Origin: Pseudomonas saponiphila
Lineage (GTDB): Bacteria; Pseudomonadota; Gammaproteobacteria; Pseudomonadales; Pseudomonadaceae
Length of the DNA: 64,000 bases
Assembly (NCBI RefSeq): GCF_900105185.1
Contig: NZ_FNTJ01000001.1
Span: forward strand, 3,616,501-3,680,500
Direction of reading: 5' to 3'
This document shows, piece after piece, positions 44,342-52,893 of this stretch. The translations under genes were made by a program, and so were the position numbers. The notes under the pieces were generated by a model. That model ran no database searches and was not told where the DNA came from. It was given only the letters and a program-made list of their open reading frames with translations. How positions within the stretch are numbered: position 1 is the stretch's first letter; each line of letters begins with the position of its first letter.

Positions 44342-44884
44342 ATGATCACCATCCGTGAAGCCGACAGCCGCGATATCCAGGCGCTCAAGGCCATAGGTTG
44401 CGCCACCTACCGCGAGCACTTCGCTTCGATCTGGAGCGCGGCCGGCATGCAGCAGTTTCTCGATCAGGATTTCTCCAGCGCCCACCTGCAAGCGTCCCTG
44501 GCCGCCCGCGACCGGCACCTGTGGCTGCTGGCCCTGGACCCGCAGCAGCAGCCCATCGGCTTCGCCAAGCTCAACTGGGCGCGGCCGGTTCCGGGCAGCG
44601 AGCGCTGCGGGGCCGAGCTGCAGAAGATCTACCTGCTCAAGTCCCAGGCCGGCCAGGGCCACGGCCGGCGCCTGCTGGAGCAGGTGTTGCAGCGGGCCAG
44701 CGCCGCCGGGGAGTCCTGCCTGTGGCTGGACGTGCTCAAGAGCAACAGCGGCGCCCGGCGCTTTTATGAAAGCGCCGGGCTGCGGCAGATCGGTGAAGTG
44801 CCCTTCAGCACCGACCTGGAACAGATCGGCATGTGGGTGATGGCCTGCGACCTGCCGCTCGCCCAGCCACCGGCCCGGGCTTGA
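44342..44884 (+). CDS. GNAT-family N-acetyltransferase
   Basis: A 180-residue acetyltransferase. The acetyl-CoA loop 'IYLLKSQAGQGHGRRLLEQV' (Q/RxxGxG/A-type) and 'LDVLKSNSGARRFYESAGLR' near the end are GNAT hallmarks, and 'TYREHFASIWSAAGMQQFLD' is common in the PhnO/YnaD-like branch. GGAGTGAAGC precedes the ATG. The acceptor substrate cannot be told from the sequence. Confidence 0.88.
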   Translation: MITIREADSRDIQALKAIGCATYREHFASIWSAAGMQQFLDQDFSSAHLQASLAARDRHLWLLALDPQQQPIGFAKLNWARPVPGSERCGAELQKIYLLKSQAGQGHGRRLLEQVLQRASAAGESCLWLDVLKSNSGARRFYESAGLRQIGEVPFSTDLEQIGMWVMACDLPLAQPPARA

Positions 44885-44911
44885 GCCCGGCTGCGGCCAC
44901 TCGCCTTGCGA

Positions 44912-46225
44912 CTACAGGCCCAGGGCCTTGAGGCGCCGGTACAGCGTGCGCTCGCTCAGGCCCAGGGCCTTGGCCAGTTCGCTGCGCGAGCCGTCGAAGA
45001 CTTCCAGGGCATGGGCCAGTTGTTCCAGGTCCTTGCCGGCCCGGCGCCGGGTCACCGGGGCCGGAGCCTGGGGACTGCGCAATTCCGCCGGCAGGTCCTG
45101 CAGGCGGATCACCCCGTCATCGCTGAACAAGCGGGCCCGTTCGAGGATGTTGCGCAACTCGCGGATATTGCCCGGGTAGGTGTACAGCCGCAGCTGTTCC
45201 AGGGCCTGGGGATCGACTCGCGGCACCACCCCGGGATCGAGGCGGCGCAACAGGCTGTCGATCAGCAGCGGCAGGTCGTCGCTGCGTTCGCGCAGGGCCG
45301 GCAGGCGGATCGGAAAGGCGCTGATGCGGTAGTACAGGTCCTGGCGAAAGCTGCCGGCGGCGACCATCTCCTTGAGCGGCTTGTGGGTCGCGGACACCAG
45401 GCGGAAATCCGAGTGCACGGTGCGCAGGCTGCCCACCGGGCGAAAGCTGCCGGACTCGATCAGCCGCAGCAGCTTGACCTGCATGGCCAGGGGCACTTCA
45501 CCGATCTCGTCAAGAAACAGGGTGCCGCCATGGGCCGCTTCCGCCAGGCCGATCTTGCGTTGCAGGGCGCCGGTAAAGGCGCCCTTCTCGTAGCCGAACA
45601 ATTCGCTTTCCAGCAGGCTTTCGGTGAGCCCGGTGCAGTCCACCACCACCAGCGGGCCGCTGGCCCGGGGGCTGCCATCGTGCAGGGCGCGGGCGAACAA
45701 TTCCTTGCCGGTGCCGGACTCGCCCTGCAGCAGCACCGGAATCGGCGCCGGAGCCGCCCGCTGCAAGGCGCTCAAGGCCTCGTTGAACGCTGGCGAGCGC
45801 CCTACCAGGCCCTTCTGCTGGGGCTGTACCGAAGCCACCGCCACCGAACTCAGGCGCTCGACATAGGCCACCACGGTTCCCGCCTCGCCGATGATCGGCC
45901 GCAGTTCCACATCCACGTGTTCCGGGCCGCGAGGCGTGTGATGGATGTGCAGCATGCGCTCCGGCACCCGGCTGTCGTGGGCCTTGCGCATCGGGCAATG
46001 CTCGCCGGCCTGATCACAGGGCACGGCGAACTGGTGGGACACGCGATAGCACTTGGCGCCCACATGGGGCTTGCCGGCCACGCCGAACTGACGCTGGTAG
46101 GCGGTGTTGGCGGCAATGATGTTGTAGTCAGTGTCGAGCACGATGGTCGGTTGCGGGTCGTGTTCGAGGTAGGACACCAGGGCCGCCATCGGCGGCTGGG
46201 CAAGGTCGGTGGCGATCAGGGACAT
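44912..46225 (-). CDS. Sigma54-dependent activator (PAS, AAA+, Fis HTH) of the sulfide operon
   Basis: A 437-residue bacterial enhancer-binding protein: an N-terminal PAS-like sensor with a four-cysteine-rich centre ('[20 protein letters not shown]'), then the AAA+ domain with Walker A GESGTGKE, the sigma54-contacting GAFTGA motif ('[15 protein letters not shown]') and Walker B '[13 protein letters not shown]', and a Fis-type HTH at the end ('[20 protein letters not shown]'). The start is ATG at 46225. The divergent sulfide/persulfide genes have a matching array and a -24/-12-like promoter. The cysteine-rich sensor suggests it detects persulfide or redox state. Confidence 0.93.
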   Translation of the reverse strand: MSLIATDLAQPPMAALVSYLEHDPQPTIVLDTDYNIIAANTAYQRQFGVAGKPHVGAKCYRVSHQFAVPCDQAGEHCPMRKAHDSRVPERMLHIHHTPRGPEHVDVELRPIIGEAGTVVAYVERLSSVAVASVQPQQKGLVGRSPAFNEALSALQRAAPAPIPVLLQGESGTGKELFARALHDGSPRASGPLVVVDCTGLTESLLESELFGYEKGAFTGALQRKIGLAEAAHGGTLFLDEIGEVPLAMQVKLLRLIESGSFRPVGSLRTVHSDFRLVSATHKPLKEMVAAGSFRQDLYYRISAFPIRLPALRERSDDLPLLIDSLLRRLDPGVVPRVDPQALEQLRLYTYPGNIRELRNILERARLFSDDGVIRLQDLPAELRSPQAPAPVTRRRAGKDLEQLAHALEVFDGSRSELAKALGLSERTLYRRLKALGL

Positions 46226-46272
46226 GGGCAACTCCGGGACAGTGGCGGCAGCTTAAAGCACGCCGCGGCTTT

Positions 46273-46323
46273 CTGCCATTTTCTGCCACAAGCTGCCATA
46301 TCACTGCCAACTGGCGTTGGCAG
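46273..46323. promoter_or_regulatory. Phased CTGCCA array, candidate upstream activating sequence
   Basis: CTGCCA starts at 46273, 46283, 46293 and 46304, spaced 10, 10 and 11 bp. The last copy begins a perfect palindrome CTGCCAAC-TGGC-GTTGGCAG ending at 46323. One helical turn per repeat places all sites on the same DNA face. The array lies between the sigma54 activator gene and its likely target promoter, the right distance (about 80-130 bp) from the -24 site. Confidence 0.6.
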
Positions 46324-46401
46324 TCACGGCGAAAAACCCCTGATGACAGCCTCCGCGGCCTTCTACTTCAATGAACAGGTGACCAATCCCGGTGTTCGAG
46401 G

Positions 46402-46418
46402 TTGGCACGCTTATTGAC
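46402..46418 (+). promoter_or_regulatory. Candidate sigma54 (-24/-12) promoter of the sulfide operon
   Basis: TTGGCACG (46402-46409) matches the -24 consensus, and TTGA follows after the expected spacing, but the conserved GC of the -12 element reads GA here. It is 60 bp before the start of the beta-lactamase-fold gene. The partial -12 match makes this a candidate only. Confidence 0.45.
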
Positions 46419-46476
46419 AGTCCAAGGAACGAGCGTCAGCGCAGACTGCCCTCACCTTCATTGCCTGGAGTGCCCC

Positions 46477-47361
46477 ATGATCATCAGCGACACGCTGCGT
46501 GTAGAAGCCTTTTTCGACAGTCAGACCTGGACCATCAGCTATCTGGTGATGGACCAGGCCAGCCGCCGCTGCGCGCTGATCGACAGCGTGCTGGACTACG
46601 ACCCGAAATCCGGCCGCACCCGCACCGAATCCGCCGACCGCCTGATCGCCCGGGTCCAGGAACTGGATGCCCGGGTCGACTGGATCCTGGAAACCCACGT
46701 GCACGCCGATCACCTGTCCGCCGCGGCCTACCTCAAGGAAAAATTGGGCGCCCAGGTGGCCATCGGCAATCAGATCACCCGGGTGCAGAAAGTCTTTGGC
46801 GCGCTGTTCAACGAGGCCCCGACCTTTGCCCGTGACGGCAGCCAGTTCGACGTGCTGCTGGAAGACGGCGCCGAGTTCGCCATTGGCGGCCTCAGCGCCC
46901 GGGCCCTGCATACCCCGGGGCACACCCCGGCCTGCATGACCTACCTGGTGCAAGTGGGCGACGAGTGCGTGGCCTTTGTCGGCGATACCCTGTTCATGCC
47001 CGACTACGGCACCGCCCGCTGCGACTTCCCCGGGGCCGATGCGCGGACCCTGTACCGCTCGATCGGCAAGATCCTTTCCCTGCCCCCGCAGACCCGGCTG
47101 TTCATGTGCCACGACTACCTGCCCAACGGCCGCGAACTGCAATACATGACCACCGTCGCCGAGCAGCGCGCCAACAACATCCACATCCACCAGGGCATCG
47201 ACGAAGACAGCTTCGTGAAGATGCGCGAAGCCCGCGACGCGACCCTGGACATGCCGGTGCTGATCCTGCCTTCGGTGCAGGTCAACATGCGCAGCGGGCA
47301 CTTCCCCGAGCCCGAAGACAACGGCGTGAGCTACCTGAAGATTCCCCTGAACACCTTATAA
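46477..47361 (+). CDS. Beta-lactamase-fold hydrolase, persulfide-dioxygenase-like (Blh/ETHE1)
   Basis: A 294-residue metallo-beta-lactamase-fold enzyme. The metal motif is 'ETHVHADHLSAA' (H74, H76, D78, H79), with later histidines in 'ALHTPGHTPACMTYLV' and an aspartate in 'VGDTLFMPDYG'. Close relatives (Blh, ETHE1) oxidise glutathione persulfide with O2 to sulfite. Next to an SQR-like gene it should handle the persulfide formed from sulfide. The start at 46477 follows 'TGGAGTGCCCC'. Cytoplasmic, no signal peptide. Confidence 0.85.
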   Translation: MIISDTLRVEAFFDSQTWTISYLVMDQASRRCALIDSVLDYDPKSGRTRTESADRLIARVQELDARVDWILETHVHADHLSAAAYLKEKLGAQVAIGNQITRVQKVFGALFNEAPTFARDGSQFDVLLEDGAEFAIGGLSARALHTPGHTPACMTYLVQVGDECVAFVGDTLFMPDYGTARCDFPGADARTLYRSIGKILSLPPQTRLFMCHDYLPNGRELQYMTTVAEQRANNIHIHQGIDEDSFVKMREARDATLDMPVLILPSVQVNMRSGHFPEPEDNGVSYLKIPLNTL

Positions 47362-47391
47362 CCATTACTGACTCCACACGGAGAACTTGCC

Positions 47392-48669
47392 ATGCGTCCC
47401 TTCAACCCGGCCCTGCGCGCCGTCGACGGCAGCCATCAGGTGCTGATCGTCGGTGGCGGTGCCGCCGGCATTGCCGTTGCCGCCAGCCTCATGTCCCGCG
47501 ATCCGCACCTGGACGTGGCGATCATCGACCCCGCCCGGCAGCACTACTACCAACCTGGCTGGACCCTGGTGGGCGCCGGGGTATTCAGCGCCGCGTCCAC
47601 CGAACGGACCATGGCCGAACTGATTCCCCAGGGCGTGAAATGGATCCAGCACGCGGTCAGCCAGTTCGAGCCGCAACACAACGCCCTGGTACTGGACAAC
47701 GGCCAGGTGCTGGCCTACGACCAACTGATCGTCTGCCCCGGGCTCAAGCTTGACTGGGCGGCCATCGACGGCCTGCCCGAGGCCCTGGGCAACCACGGCG
47801 TGACCTCCAACTACCGCTACGACCTGGCGCCCTACACCTGGCAACAGGTGCAGCGGCTGCAACAGGGCGAGGCGTTGTTCAGCCAGCCGCCGATGCCGAT
47901 CAAGTGCGCCGGGGCGCCGCAGAAGGCGATGTACCTGTCTTGCGACCACTGGCTGCGTAACGGCCGCCTGGGACAGATCAAGCCGCGCTTCCTGAACGCC
48001 GGTGGGGTGCTGTTCGGCGTGGCCGACTATGTGCCGGCGCTGATGGAGTACGTGAAGAAGTACGGCATTGACCTGGATTTCGGCCACAACCTGGTGGCGG
48101 TGAACGGCCCGGACCAGCGCGCGACCTTCGTCCGCACCCTGGCCGACGGCAGCCAGCAAACCCTGGAGCGCACCTTCGACCTGCTGCACGTGGTGCCACC
48201 GCAATGCGCCCCGGACTTTATCCGCAGCAGCCCGCTTGCCGACGTGGCCGGCTGGGTCGATGTCGATCCCCACAGCCTGCGTCACAAGCGTTTTGTCAAC
48301 ATTCACGGCCTGGGCGATGCCACCAACACCAGCAACGCCAAGACCGCCGCGGCGGCGCGCAAGCAAGCCCCAGTGGTGGCCAACAACGTGCTGGTGGCCC
48401 TCAGGCGCCTGACCCGGCTGGCCGAGTACGACGGCTATGGCTCCTGCCCGCTGACCGTGGAGCGGGGCAAGATCGTCCTCGCCGAATTCACCTACGGCGG
48501 CAAGCTGGCGCCGAGCTTTCCGCGCTGGCTGCTGGACGGTCGCCAGCCGACCCGTCGCGCCTGGTGGCTGAAGGAGCGGATTCTGCCGCCGCTGTACTGG
48601 CGCGGCATGCTCAAGGGCCATGAATGGCTGGCGCAACCGACCCTGGCCACGGACACCCGCAAAGCATGA
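47392..48669 (+). CDS. Sulfide:quinone reductase-like flavoprotein
   Basis: A 425-residue FAD enzyme. The N-terminal nucleotide-binding motif is 'VLIVGGGAAGIAVAASL', with a second in 'FVNIHGLGDATNTSNAKTAA'. The redox cysteines expected for type II SQR are present: C172 ('IKCAGAPQKAM') and C352 ('YGSCPLTVER'), plus C184. SQR oxidises sulfide and passes electrons to quinone, making a persulfide on an acceptor. GGAG precedes the ATG. The gene overlaps the TauE-like gene as ATGA. Confidence 0.85.
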   Translation: MRPFNPALRAVDGSHQVLIVGGGAAGIAVAASLMSRDPHLDVAIIDPARQHYYQPGWTLVGAGVFSAASTERTMAELIPQGVKWIQHAVSQFEPQHNALVLDNGQVLAYDQLIVCPGLKLDWAAIDGLPEALGNHGVTSNYRYDLAPYTWQQVQRLQQGEALFSQPPMPIKCAGAPQKAMYLSCDHWLRNGRLGQIKPRFLNAGGVLFGVADYVPALMEYVKKYGIDLDFGHNLVAVNGPDQRATFVRTLADGSQQTLERTFDLLHVVPPQCAPDFIRSSPLADVAGWVDVDPHSLRHKRFVNIHGLGDATNTSNAKTAAAARKQAPVVANNVLVALRRLTRLAEYDGYGSCPLTVERGKIVLAEFTYGGKLAPSFPRWLLDGRQPTRRAWWLKERILPPLYWRGMLKGHEWLAQPTLATDTRKA

Positions 48670-49493
48670 ACGAACACAGTCTGTTGGGTGCCGGGCTGGG
48701 TGCGCTGATCGGCGCGATCCTGGCCTTGACCGGCGCCGGCGGCGGCATCCTCGCGGTGCCACTGCTGGTGTTCGGCCTGGGCTTGAGCATGGTCGAGGCC
48801 GCTCCCATAGGCCTGCTGGCGGTGGGCCTGGCGGCCAGCGTTGGCGCGGTACTGGGCCTGCGCCAAGGCATCGTGCGCTACCGCGCGGCGGGGTTCGTCG
48901 CCAGCATCGGCATCCTCATGGCGCCGCTGGGGCTGTGGCTGGCTCACCGCCTGCCCAACCTGCCCCTGGCCCTGCTGTTTTCCCTGGTGCTGCTGTATGC
49001 CTGCGGGCGCATCCTGCGCAAGGCCAGCCTGGAATTGAAACAGGGCCGGGCGGCGCCGCGTCCGGCGTTCCTGCCCTGCGTGCTCAACCCGGCCCAGGGC
49101 CGGCTGCGCTGGACCCTGCCCTGCGCCCGCGCCCTGACCGTCACCGGCATGTTCTCCGGGCTGTTGTCCGGGCTGCTCGGCGTGGGCGGCGGCTTCGTGA
49201 TCATCCCGGCCCTGAGCCGCTACACCAACCTGGACAGCAAGAGCATCGTCGCCACCTCATTGGCGGTGATTGCCCTGGTGTCCCTGGGCAGCGTGATCAC
49301 CGCCAGCCTCAGCGGGGTGATGCACTGGGCGGTGGGCGCGCCCTTTGCCCTGGGCGCGGTGGTGGGCCTGGTGCTGGGCCGGCAGGTGGCCAGTCATCTG
49401 GCCGGCCCGCGCCTGCAGCAACTGTTCGCCATCACCGGCCTGCTGGCGGCGCTGCTGCTGGCGGGTGGGGCCCTGGGCTGGTTGTCCCGTTGA
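48666..49493 (+). CDS. TauE/SafE-like sulfite or sulfonate exporter
   Basis: A 275-residue membrane protein with about eight hydrophobic helices and two half-repeats ('ALTGAGGGILAVPLLVFGLG' and 'LSGLLGVGGGFVIIPALSRY'). These glycine-rich turns are the TauE/SafE signature. In an SQR/persulfide-dioxygenase operon it is placed to export sulfite. ATG overlaps the SQR stop (48666-48669), so expression is coupled. Confidence 0.9.
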   Translation: MNEHSLLGAGLGALIGAILALTGAGGGILAVPLLVFGLGLSMVEAAPIGLLAVGLAASVGAVLGLRQGIVRYRAAGFVASIGILMAPLGLWLAHRLPNLPLALLFSLVLLYACGRILRKASLELKQGRAAPRPAFLPCVLNPAQGRLRWTLPCARALTVTGMFSGLLSGLLGVGGGFVIIPALSRYTNLDSKSIVATSLAVIALVSLGSVITASLSGVMHWAVGAPFALGAVVGLVLGRQVASHLAGPRLQQLFAITGLLAALLLAGGALGWLSR

Positions 49494-49506
49494 ACCCATA
49501 CACCGC

Positions 49507-49609
49507 GTAGGAGCTGGCTTGCCAGCGAAGGCGTCCTCGCCGACGCCGCTATCCGACGCAATACTCACGGCGCCAGGACAGGCCCTTTCGCCGGCCAGCC
49601 GGCTCCTAC
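49507..49609. repeat. REPIN-type palindromic pair
   Basis: Starts GTAGGAGCTGGCTTGCCAGC and ends with the inverse GCCGGCTCCTAC, with a 50-bp variable centre. It resembles the copies at 50507-50610 and 60936-60999. It lies between the TauE-like and first YeeE-like genes of the operon. Confidence 0.8.
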
Positions 49610-49621
49610 AGGGAACTCGAT

Positions 49622-50062
49622 ATGCTTTTGGATTATCTGCATTTCACACCGTGGTCGGCCCTGGCCGGAGGCGCATTGATCGGCCTCGCCGCCGGGCTGT
49701 TGATTGTCGCCAACGGACGCATCGCCGGCATCAGCGGCCTGCTTGGCAGCCTGCTGCAACCCGGCAGCGAAGGTTGGGGCGAGAAGGCCCTATTCATCCT
49801 CGGGCTGTTGCTGGCGCCGCTGCTCTGGGGCTTGTTTCATGCCCTGCCCGCCGCCGAATTCCAGGGCGGTCTGTTCGGCCTGATCAGCGCCGGCCTGCTG
49901 GTGGGCATCGGCACCCGCTATGGCGCTGGCTGCACCAGCGGCCACGGGGTGTGCGGAATTTCCCGGCTGTCGCCACGCTCGATCATCGCCACCTTGTGCT
50001 TCATGGGCAGCGGCTTCGCCACGGTCTGGGTGTTGCGCCACGGCCTGGGGCTGCAGCCATGA
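49622..50062 (+). CDS. YeeE/YedE-like sulfur transporter, first half
   Basis: A 146-residue membrane protein with the conserved cysteine motif 'RYGAGCTSGHGVCGISRLSP' of the YeeE/YedE (PmpA/PmpB) family, which carries thiosulfate or persulfide-sulfur. Four hydrophobic helices are seen. It is the N-terminal-half type, with the partner half encoded by the overlapping gene at 50059. The start at 49622 follows a REPIN by 12 bp. Confidence 0.88.
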   Translation: MLLDYLHFTPWSALAGGALIGLAAGLLIVANGRIAGISGLLGSLLQPGSEGWGEKALFILGLLLAPLLWGLFHALPAAEFQGGLFGLISAGLLVGIGTRYGAGCTSGHGVCGISRLSPRSIIATLCFMGSGFATVWVLRHGLGLQP

Positions 50063-50478
50063 GAAAACTCAGCGCATTTGTTGCCGGCCTGCTGTTCGGC
50101 ATCGGCCTGCTGCTGGCGGGCATGGCCAACCCGGCCAAGGTCCTGGGCTTTCTCGACCTGGCCGGCAACTGGGACCCGTCCCTGGCGCTGGTGATGCTCG
50201 GCGCCATTGTGCTGGCCTGGTGGCCCTTCCATTGGGCCATGGGCCGCTCGCGCTCAGCGCTCGGGGCGCCCATGCAGATCCCCACCAAGCGCAATATCGA
50301 CCGACGCCTGATCGGCGGCAGCCTGCTGTTCGGCATCGGCTGGGGCATCGCCGGGATCTGCCCGGGACCGGCCCTGGTGCTGCTGCCGGGCGGCCACTGG
50401 CAAGCCTGGGTGTTTGTCCTGGCCATGCTCGCGGGCATGCTGCTGTTCCAGCGCCTGGAGGCCCGTCGCCGCCGCTAG
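50059..50478 (+). CDS. YeeE/YedE-like sulfur transporter, second half
   Basis: A 139-residue membrane protein, second half of the split YeeE/YedE transporter. The motif 'FGIGWGIAGICPGPALVLLP' carries the conserved GxCPGPAL cysteine. The ATG overlaps the stop of the first half (50059-50062), consistent with equal synthesis. It ends the sulfide operon; the downstream REPIN may act as a barrier. Confidence 0.88.
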   Translation: MRKLSAFVAGLLFGIGLLLAGMANPAKVLGFLDLAGNWDPSLALVMLGAIVLAWWPFHWAMGRSRSALGAPMQIPTKRNIDRRLIGGSLLFGIGWGIAGICPGPALVLLPGGHWQAWVFVLAMLAGMLLFQRLEARRRR

Positions 50479-50506
50479 AACACCCGCCCGCGGGTACGCC
50501 GCCCCG

Positions 50507-50610
50507 GTAGGAGCTGGCTTGCCAGCGAAGGCGTCCCCACGGCCACCACTGACCTGACAGCAGATTCATGGCGCCAGGGGCGGCCTCTTCGCCGGCAAAC
50601 CGGCTCCTAC
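50507..50610. repeat. REPIN-type palindromic pair
   Basis: Begins GTAGGAGCTGGCTTGCCAGC and ends CCGGCTCCTAC in inverse orientation. It has the same outline and length as the copy at 49507-49609, from which only the centre differs. Confidence 0.8.
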
Positions 50611-50700
50611 GTGGGCAACCACCGGGGAAATATTGTCCTCTGCCGGGACACTGCACGGACGGCGACCATGACCTGGACCTGTATCCCCCAGGAGTGCGTC

Positions 50701-51039
50701 ATGTCCACCGCCCAGTCCCTTGAACTCTGCCTCTGGCGCAAGATCGGCCGCTACGCCTCGCGCATCGGCCGGACCCTGATCCAGAAAGCCCTGTGGCTCT
50801 ACTACGCCGCGCAACGACCGCAAACCCCAATCTGGGCCAAGACCACCATCTACGCCGCCCTGGGTTACTTCATATTGCCGCTGGACATGATCCCCGACCT
50901 GATCCCCGGGGCCGGGTACGTGGATGACCTTGGTCTGTTGACCGGCTCGGTGGTGACGGTGGCCGCCCACATCAACGCCGAGGTCCGGGAGCAAGCCAGC
51001 GCACGCCTGGCCGACTGGTTCGGCAGCGAGCCGCAATGA
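50701..51039 (+). CDS. YkvA-like DUF1232 membrane protein
   Basis: A 112-residue protein. 'WAKTTIYAALGYFILPLDMI' and 'PDLIPGAGYVDDLGLLTGSV' are the DUF1232 signature (YFxxPxDxIPD), with one or two membrane helices. The ATG at 50701 is preceded by CCCAGGAGTGCGTC. The function is unknown; the family is widespread. It follows a REPIN and is not obviously part of the sulfide operon. Confidence 0.88.
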   Translation: MSTAQSLELCLWRKIGRYASRIGRTLIQKALWLYYAAQRPQTPIWAKTTIYAALGYFILPLDMIPDLIPGAGYVDDLGLLTGSVVTVAAHINAEVREQASARLADWFGSEPQ

Positions 51040-51112
51040 ACCAGAGGGCGGCGCCTCGGTACGCACTCGACTCACCAGGGCGGTGCAGCCCCGGACACAG
51101 TGGCCGCCAGGC

Positions 51113-52129
51113 TCACCGCGCCTGCGTGTCCAGGGCATAGAACTCCTGCAGCTTGGCCTGCAGCAGTTGCTTGTCCGGCAACTGGGTCCGGTACTCGGCG
51201 ATCAACGCCGGAGACAGTGAACGGTTGAGGGCATACTCCACCACCTCGTCCTCCTTGCTGGCACAGAGCAGCACACCCAGGGCCGGGTTTTCGTGGGGTT
51301 TGCGCACCTGGCGGTCCAGGGCCTCCAGGTAGAAGTCCAGCTTGCCCAGGTACTCCGGCTCGAAGCGCCCGACCTTGAGTTCAACGGCCACCAGGCAATT
51401 CAACCCGCGATGGAACAGCAGCAGGTCCAGGACGAAATCGCGCCCGCCCACCTGCAAGGGATAGCCTGAAGCGACAAAGCAGAAGTCGCGCCCCATCTCG
51501 ATCAGAAAATCCTTGAGCTGGCGCACCAGCCCCTGATGCAGATCGGCTTCGTCATGCCCCTGGGCCAGGTCGAGAAACTCCACCATGTAGGCATCCTTGA
51601 ACACTTTCAGGGCCTCGGGACGAGTCTGCCTCAAGGTGGCCGTGGCGCTTGCCGGGTGGGTCAGCGTGCGCTCGAACAGGGCGGATTTGATCTGCCGCTC
51701 CAGTTCCCGGGTCGACCACTGTTCCTGGAGGGCCATGCGCAGATAAAACTCGCGCTCCTGAGCAGATTTGCCTTGCGCAAGAATGATCAGGTTCTGAGTC
51801 CAGGGTAATTGTGTCAGCACTGCTGACACTTTCTCCTCCCCTCGATAAACCTCATAGAACTGGCGCATGCGAAACAGGTTACGCCGGGTAAACCCGCGCA
51901 GCCCCGGCTGCTGCCGCGCCAGGTAATCCGCCAGTTGCCGGACCACGCCATCGCCCCATTCCGCCGCCTCGATCTTGCGGCTGATATAGGCCCCGACCTG
52001 CCAGTACAGCTCCACCAGTTCAGTATTCACCGCCCGCACTGCCCGTTGCCGCGCGGTGGTGATCATTTGCGCCACTTCGCCAAATGCCACATCGGTGGGG
52101 CTGATTGCCGCTGCAGTCTCTTGCTTCAT
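51113..52129 (-). CDS. DUF1016/YhcG-like PDDEXK nuclease, chromosomal copy
   Basis: A 338-residue protein with the N-terminal DUF1016 region ('VNTELVELYWQVGAYISRKI', 'FTRRNLFRMRQFYEVYRGEE', 'LPWTQNLIILAQGKSAQERE') and a C-terminal PDDEXK nuclease: 'FVLDLLLFHRGLNCLVAVEL' and 'KVGRFEPEYLGKLDFYLEAL'. It shares the fold but not close identity with the ICE copy at 36759-37823. The start is at 52129 ('MKQETAAAIS'). No restriction or modification partner is next to it. Confidence 0.9.
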   Translation of the reverse strand: MKQETAAAISPTDVAFGEVAQMITTARQRAVRAVNTELVELYWQVGAYISRKIEAAEWGDGVVRQLADYLARQQPGLRGFTRRNLFRMRQFYEVYRGEEKVSAVLTQLPWTQNLIILAQGKSAQEREFYLRMALQEQWSTRELERQIKSALFERTLTHPASATATLRQTRPEALKVFKDAYMVEFLDLAQGHDEADLHQGLVRQLKDFLIEMGRDFCFVASGYPLQVGGRDFVLDLLLFHRGLNCLVAVELKVGRFEPEYLGKLDFYLEALDRQVRKPHENPALGVLLCASKEDEVVEYALNRSLSPALIAEYRTQLPDKQLLQAKLQEFYALDTQAR

Positions 52130-52252
52130 GACGCACACCCGCTTGCTGGGAGACAGGCCCCTATGATCCCGTGGCTCGCCATGGGCTTGAAGTCAGGCCT
52201 GTCTCTTTGTGTTGAGCGAAATGTCCTGATTTGCGCGCGCTAAACAACCCGG

Positions 52253-52663
52253 TCAGCCGGGCATGCAATTGAAGTCCTGGGTGCTGGCCACCTGCTTGCC
52301 CTGGGCGTCATACAAGCGCGCCGACACCTCGCTGCCCAGGCTCGACTCCACCAGTTTGTAATGCTCTCCGGCCTTGAAGCCGCTATAGCTGAGATGGCCG
52401 TTGCAGTCTTGCTGGTTGGAATCACCGACGCTCTCTTCAAACAGGGTCACGTCCAGGCGATGAGCGCCGGGCTTGACCTCAAAGTAACGTCCATCGTCGA
52501 CCTTGTGCCCATCCACCCGTTCGGCCATCAGGTCGTTGGAGCCCTCTTCCTGCAAGCCGATCCAGGCCTCGCTGGGGTCGGGCTGGGGCATGGGGCCAGC
52601 GCAGGCCGAGAGCAGGCACACCAGGCCCAGGGCGGGAATCAGCAACAGCGGTTTGAGTGTCAT
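52253..52663 (-). CDS. Small lipoprotein of unknown function
   Basis: A 136-residue secreted protein with a lipoprotein signal ('LLIPALGLVCLLSACAGPMP', lipobox LSAC). The mature part is beta-rich ('RYFEVKPGAHRLDVTLFEES') and contains two more cysteines ('QQDCNGHLSY' and 'FNCMPG') that may bond. The pattern of 'GxHRLDVxL' is seen in periplasmic PEGA-like or DUF-type domains. It is divergent from the RND operon. Confidence 0.75.
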   Translation of the reverse strand: MTLKPLLLIPALGLVCLLSACAGPMPQPDPSEAWIGLQEEGSNDLMAERVDGHKVDDGRYFEVKPGAHRLDVTLFEESVGDSNQQDCNGHLSYSGFKAGEHYKLVESSLGSEVSARLYDAQGKQVASTQDFNCMPG

Positions 52664-52893
52664 GAAAAGGTACCTCGCAAATGACCGGAAGGAGTGCGAC
52701 GCGAGCCCCGGACAATCGGCTGCGTCGATGGCCATCAAGCTTGTCGAGGCCCAGACGCGGGAACAAATGAATCCCCATGAAAGGAATTTCAGGCCTTACC
52801 TAAAACTTCCTTCACCTGGCTGAAAGCCGCGTGTTAGGTGGGTCGCTGCAGGCTGCCGAGGTTTGCAATCCCACTCCCTCGGAGGTTTTCGGC

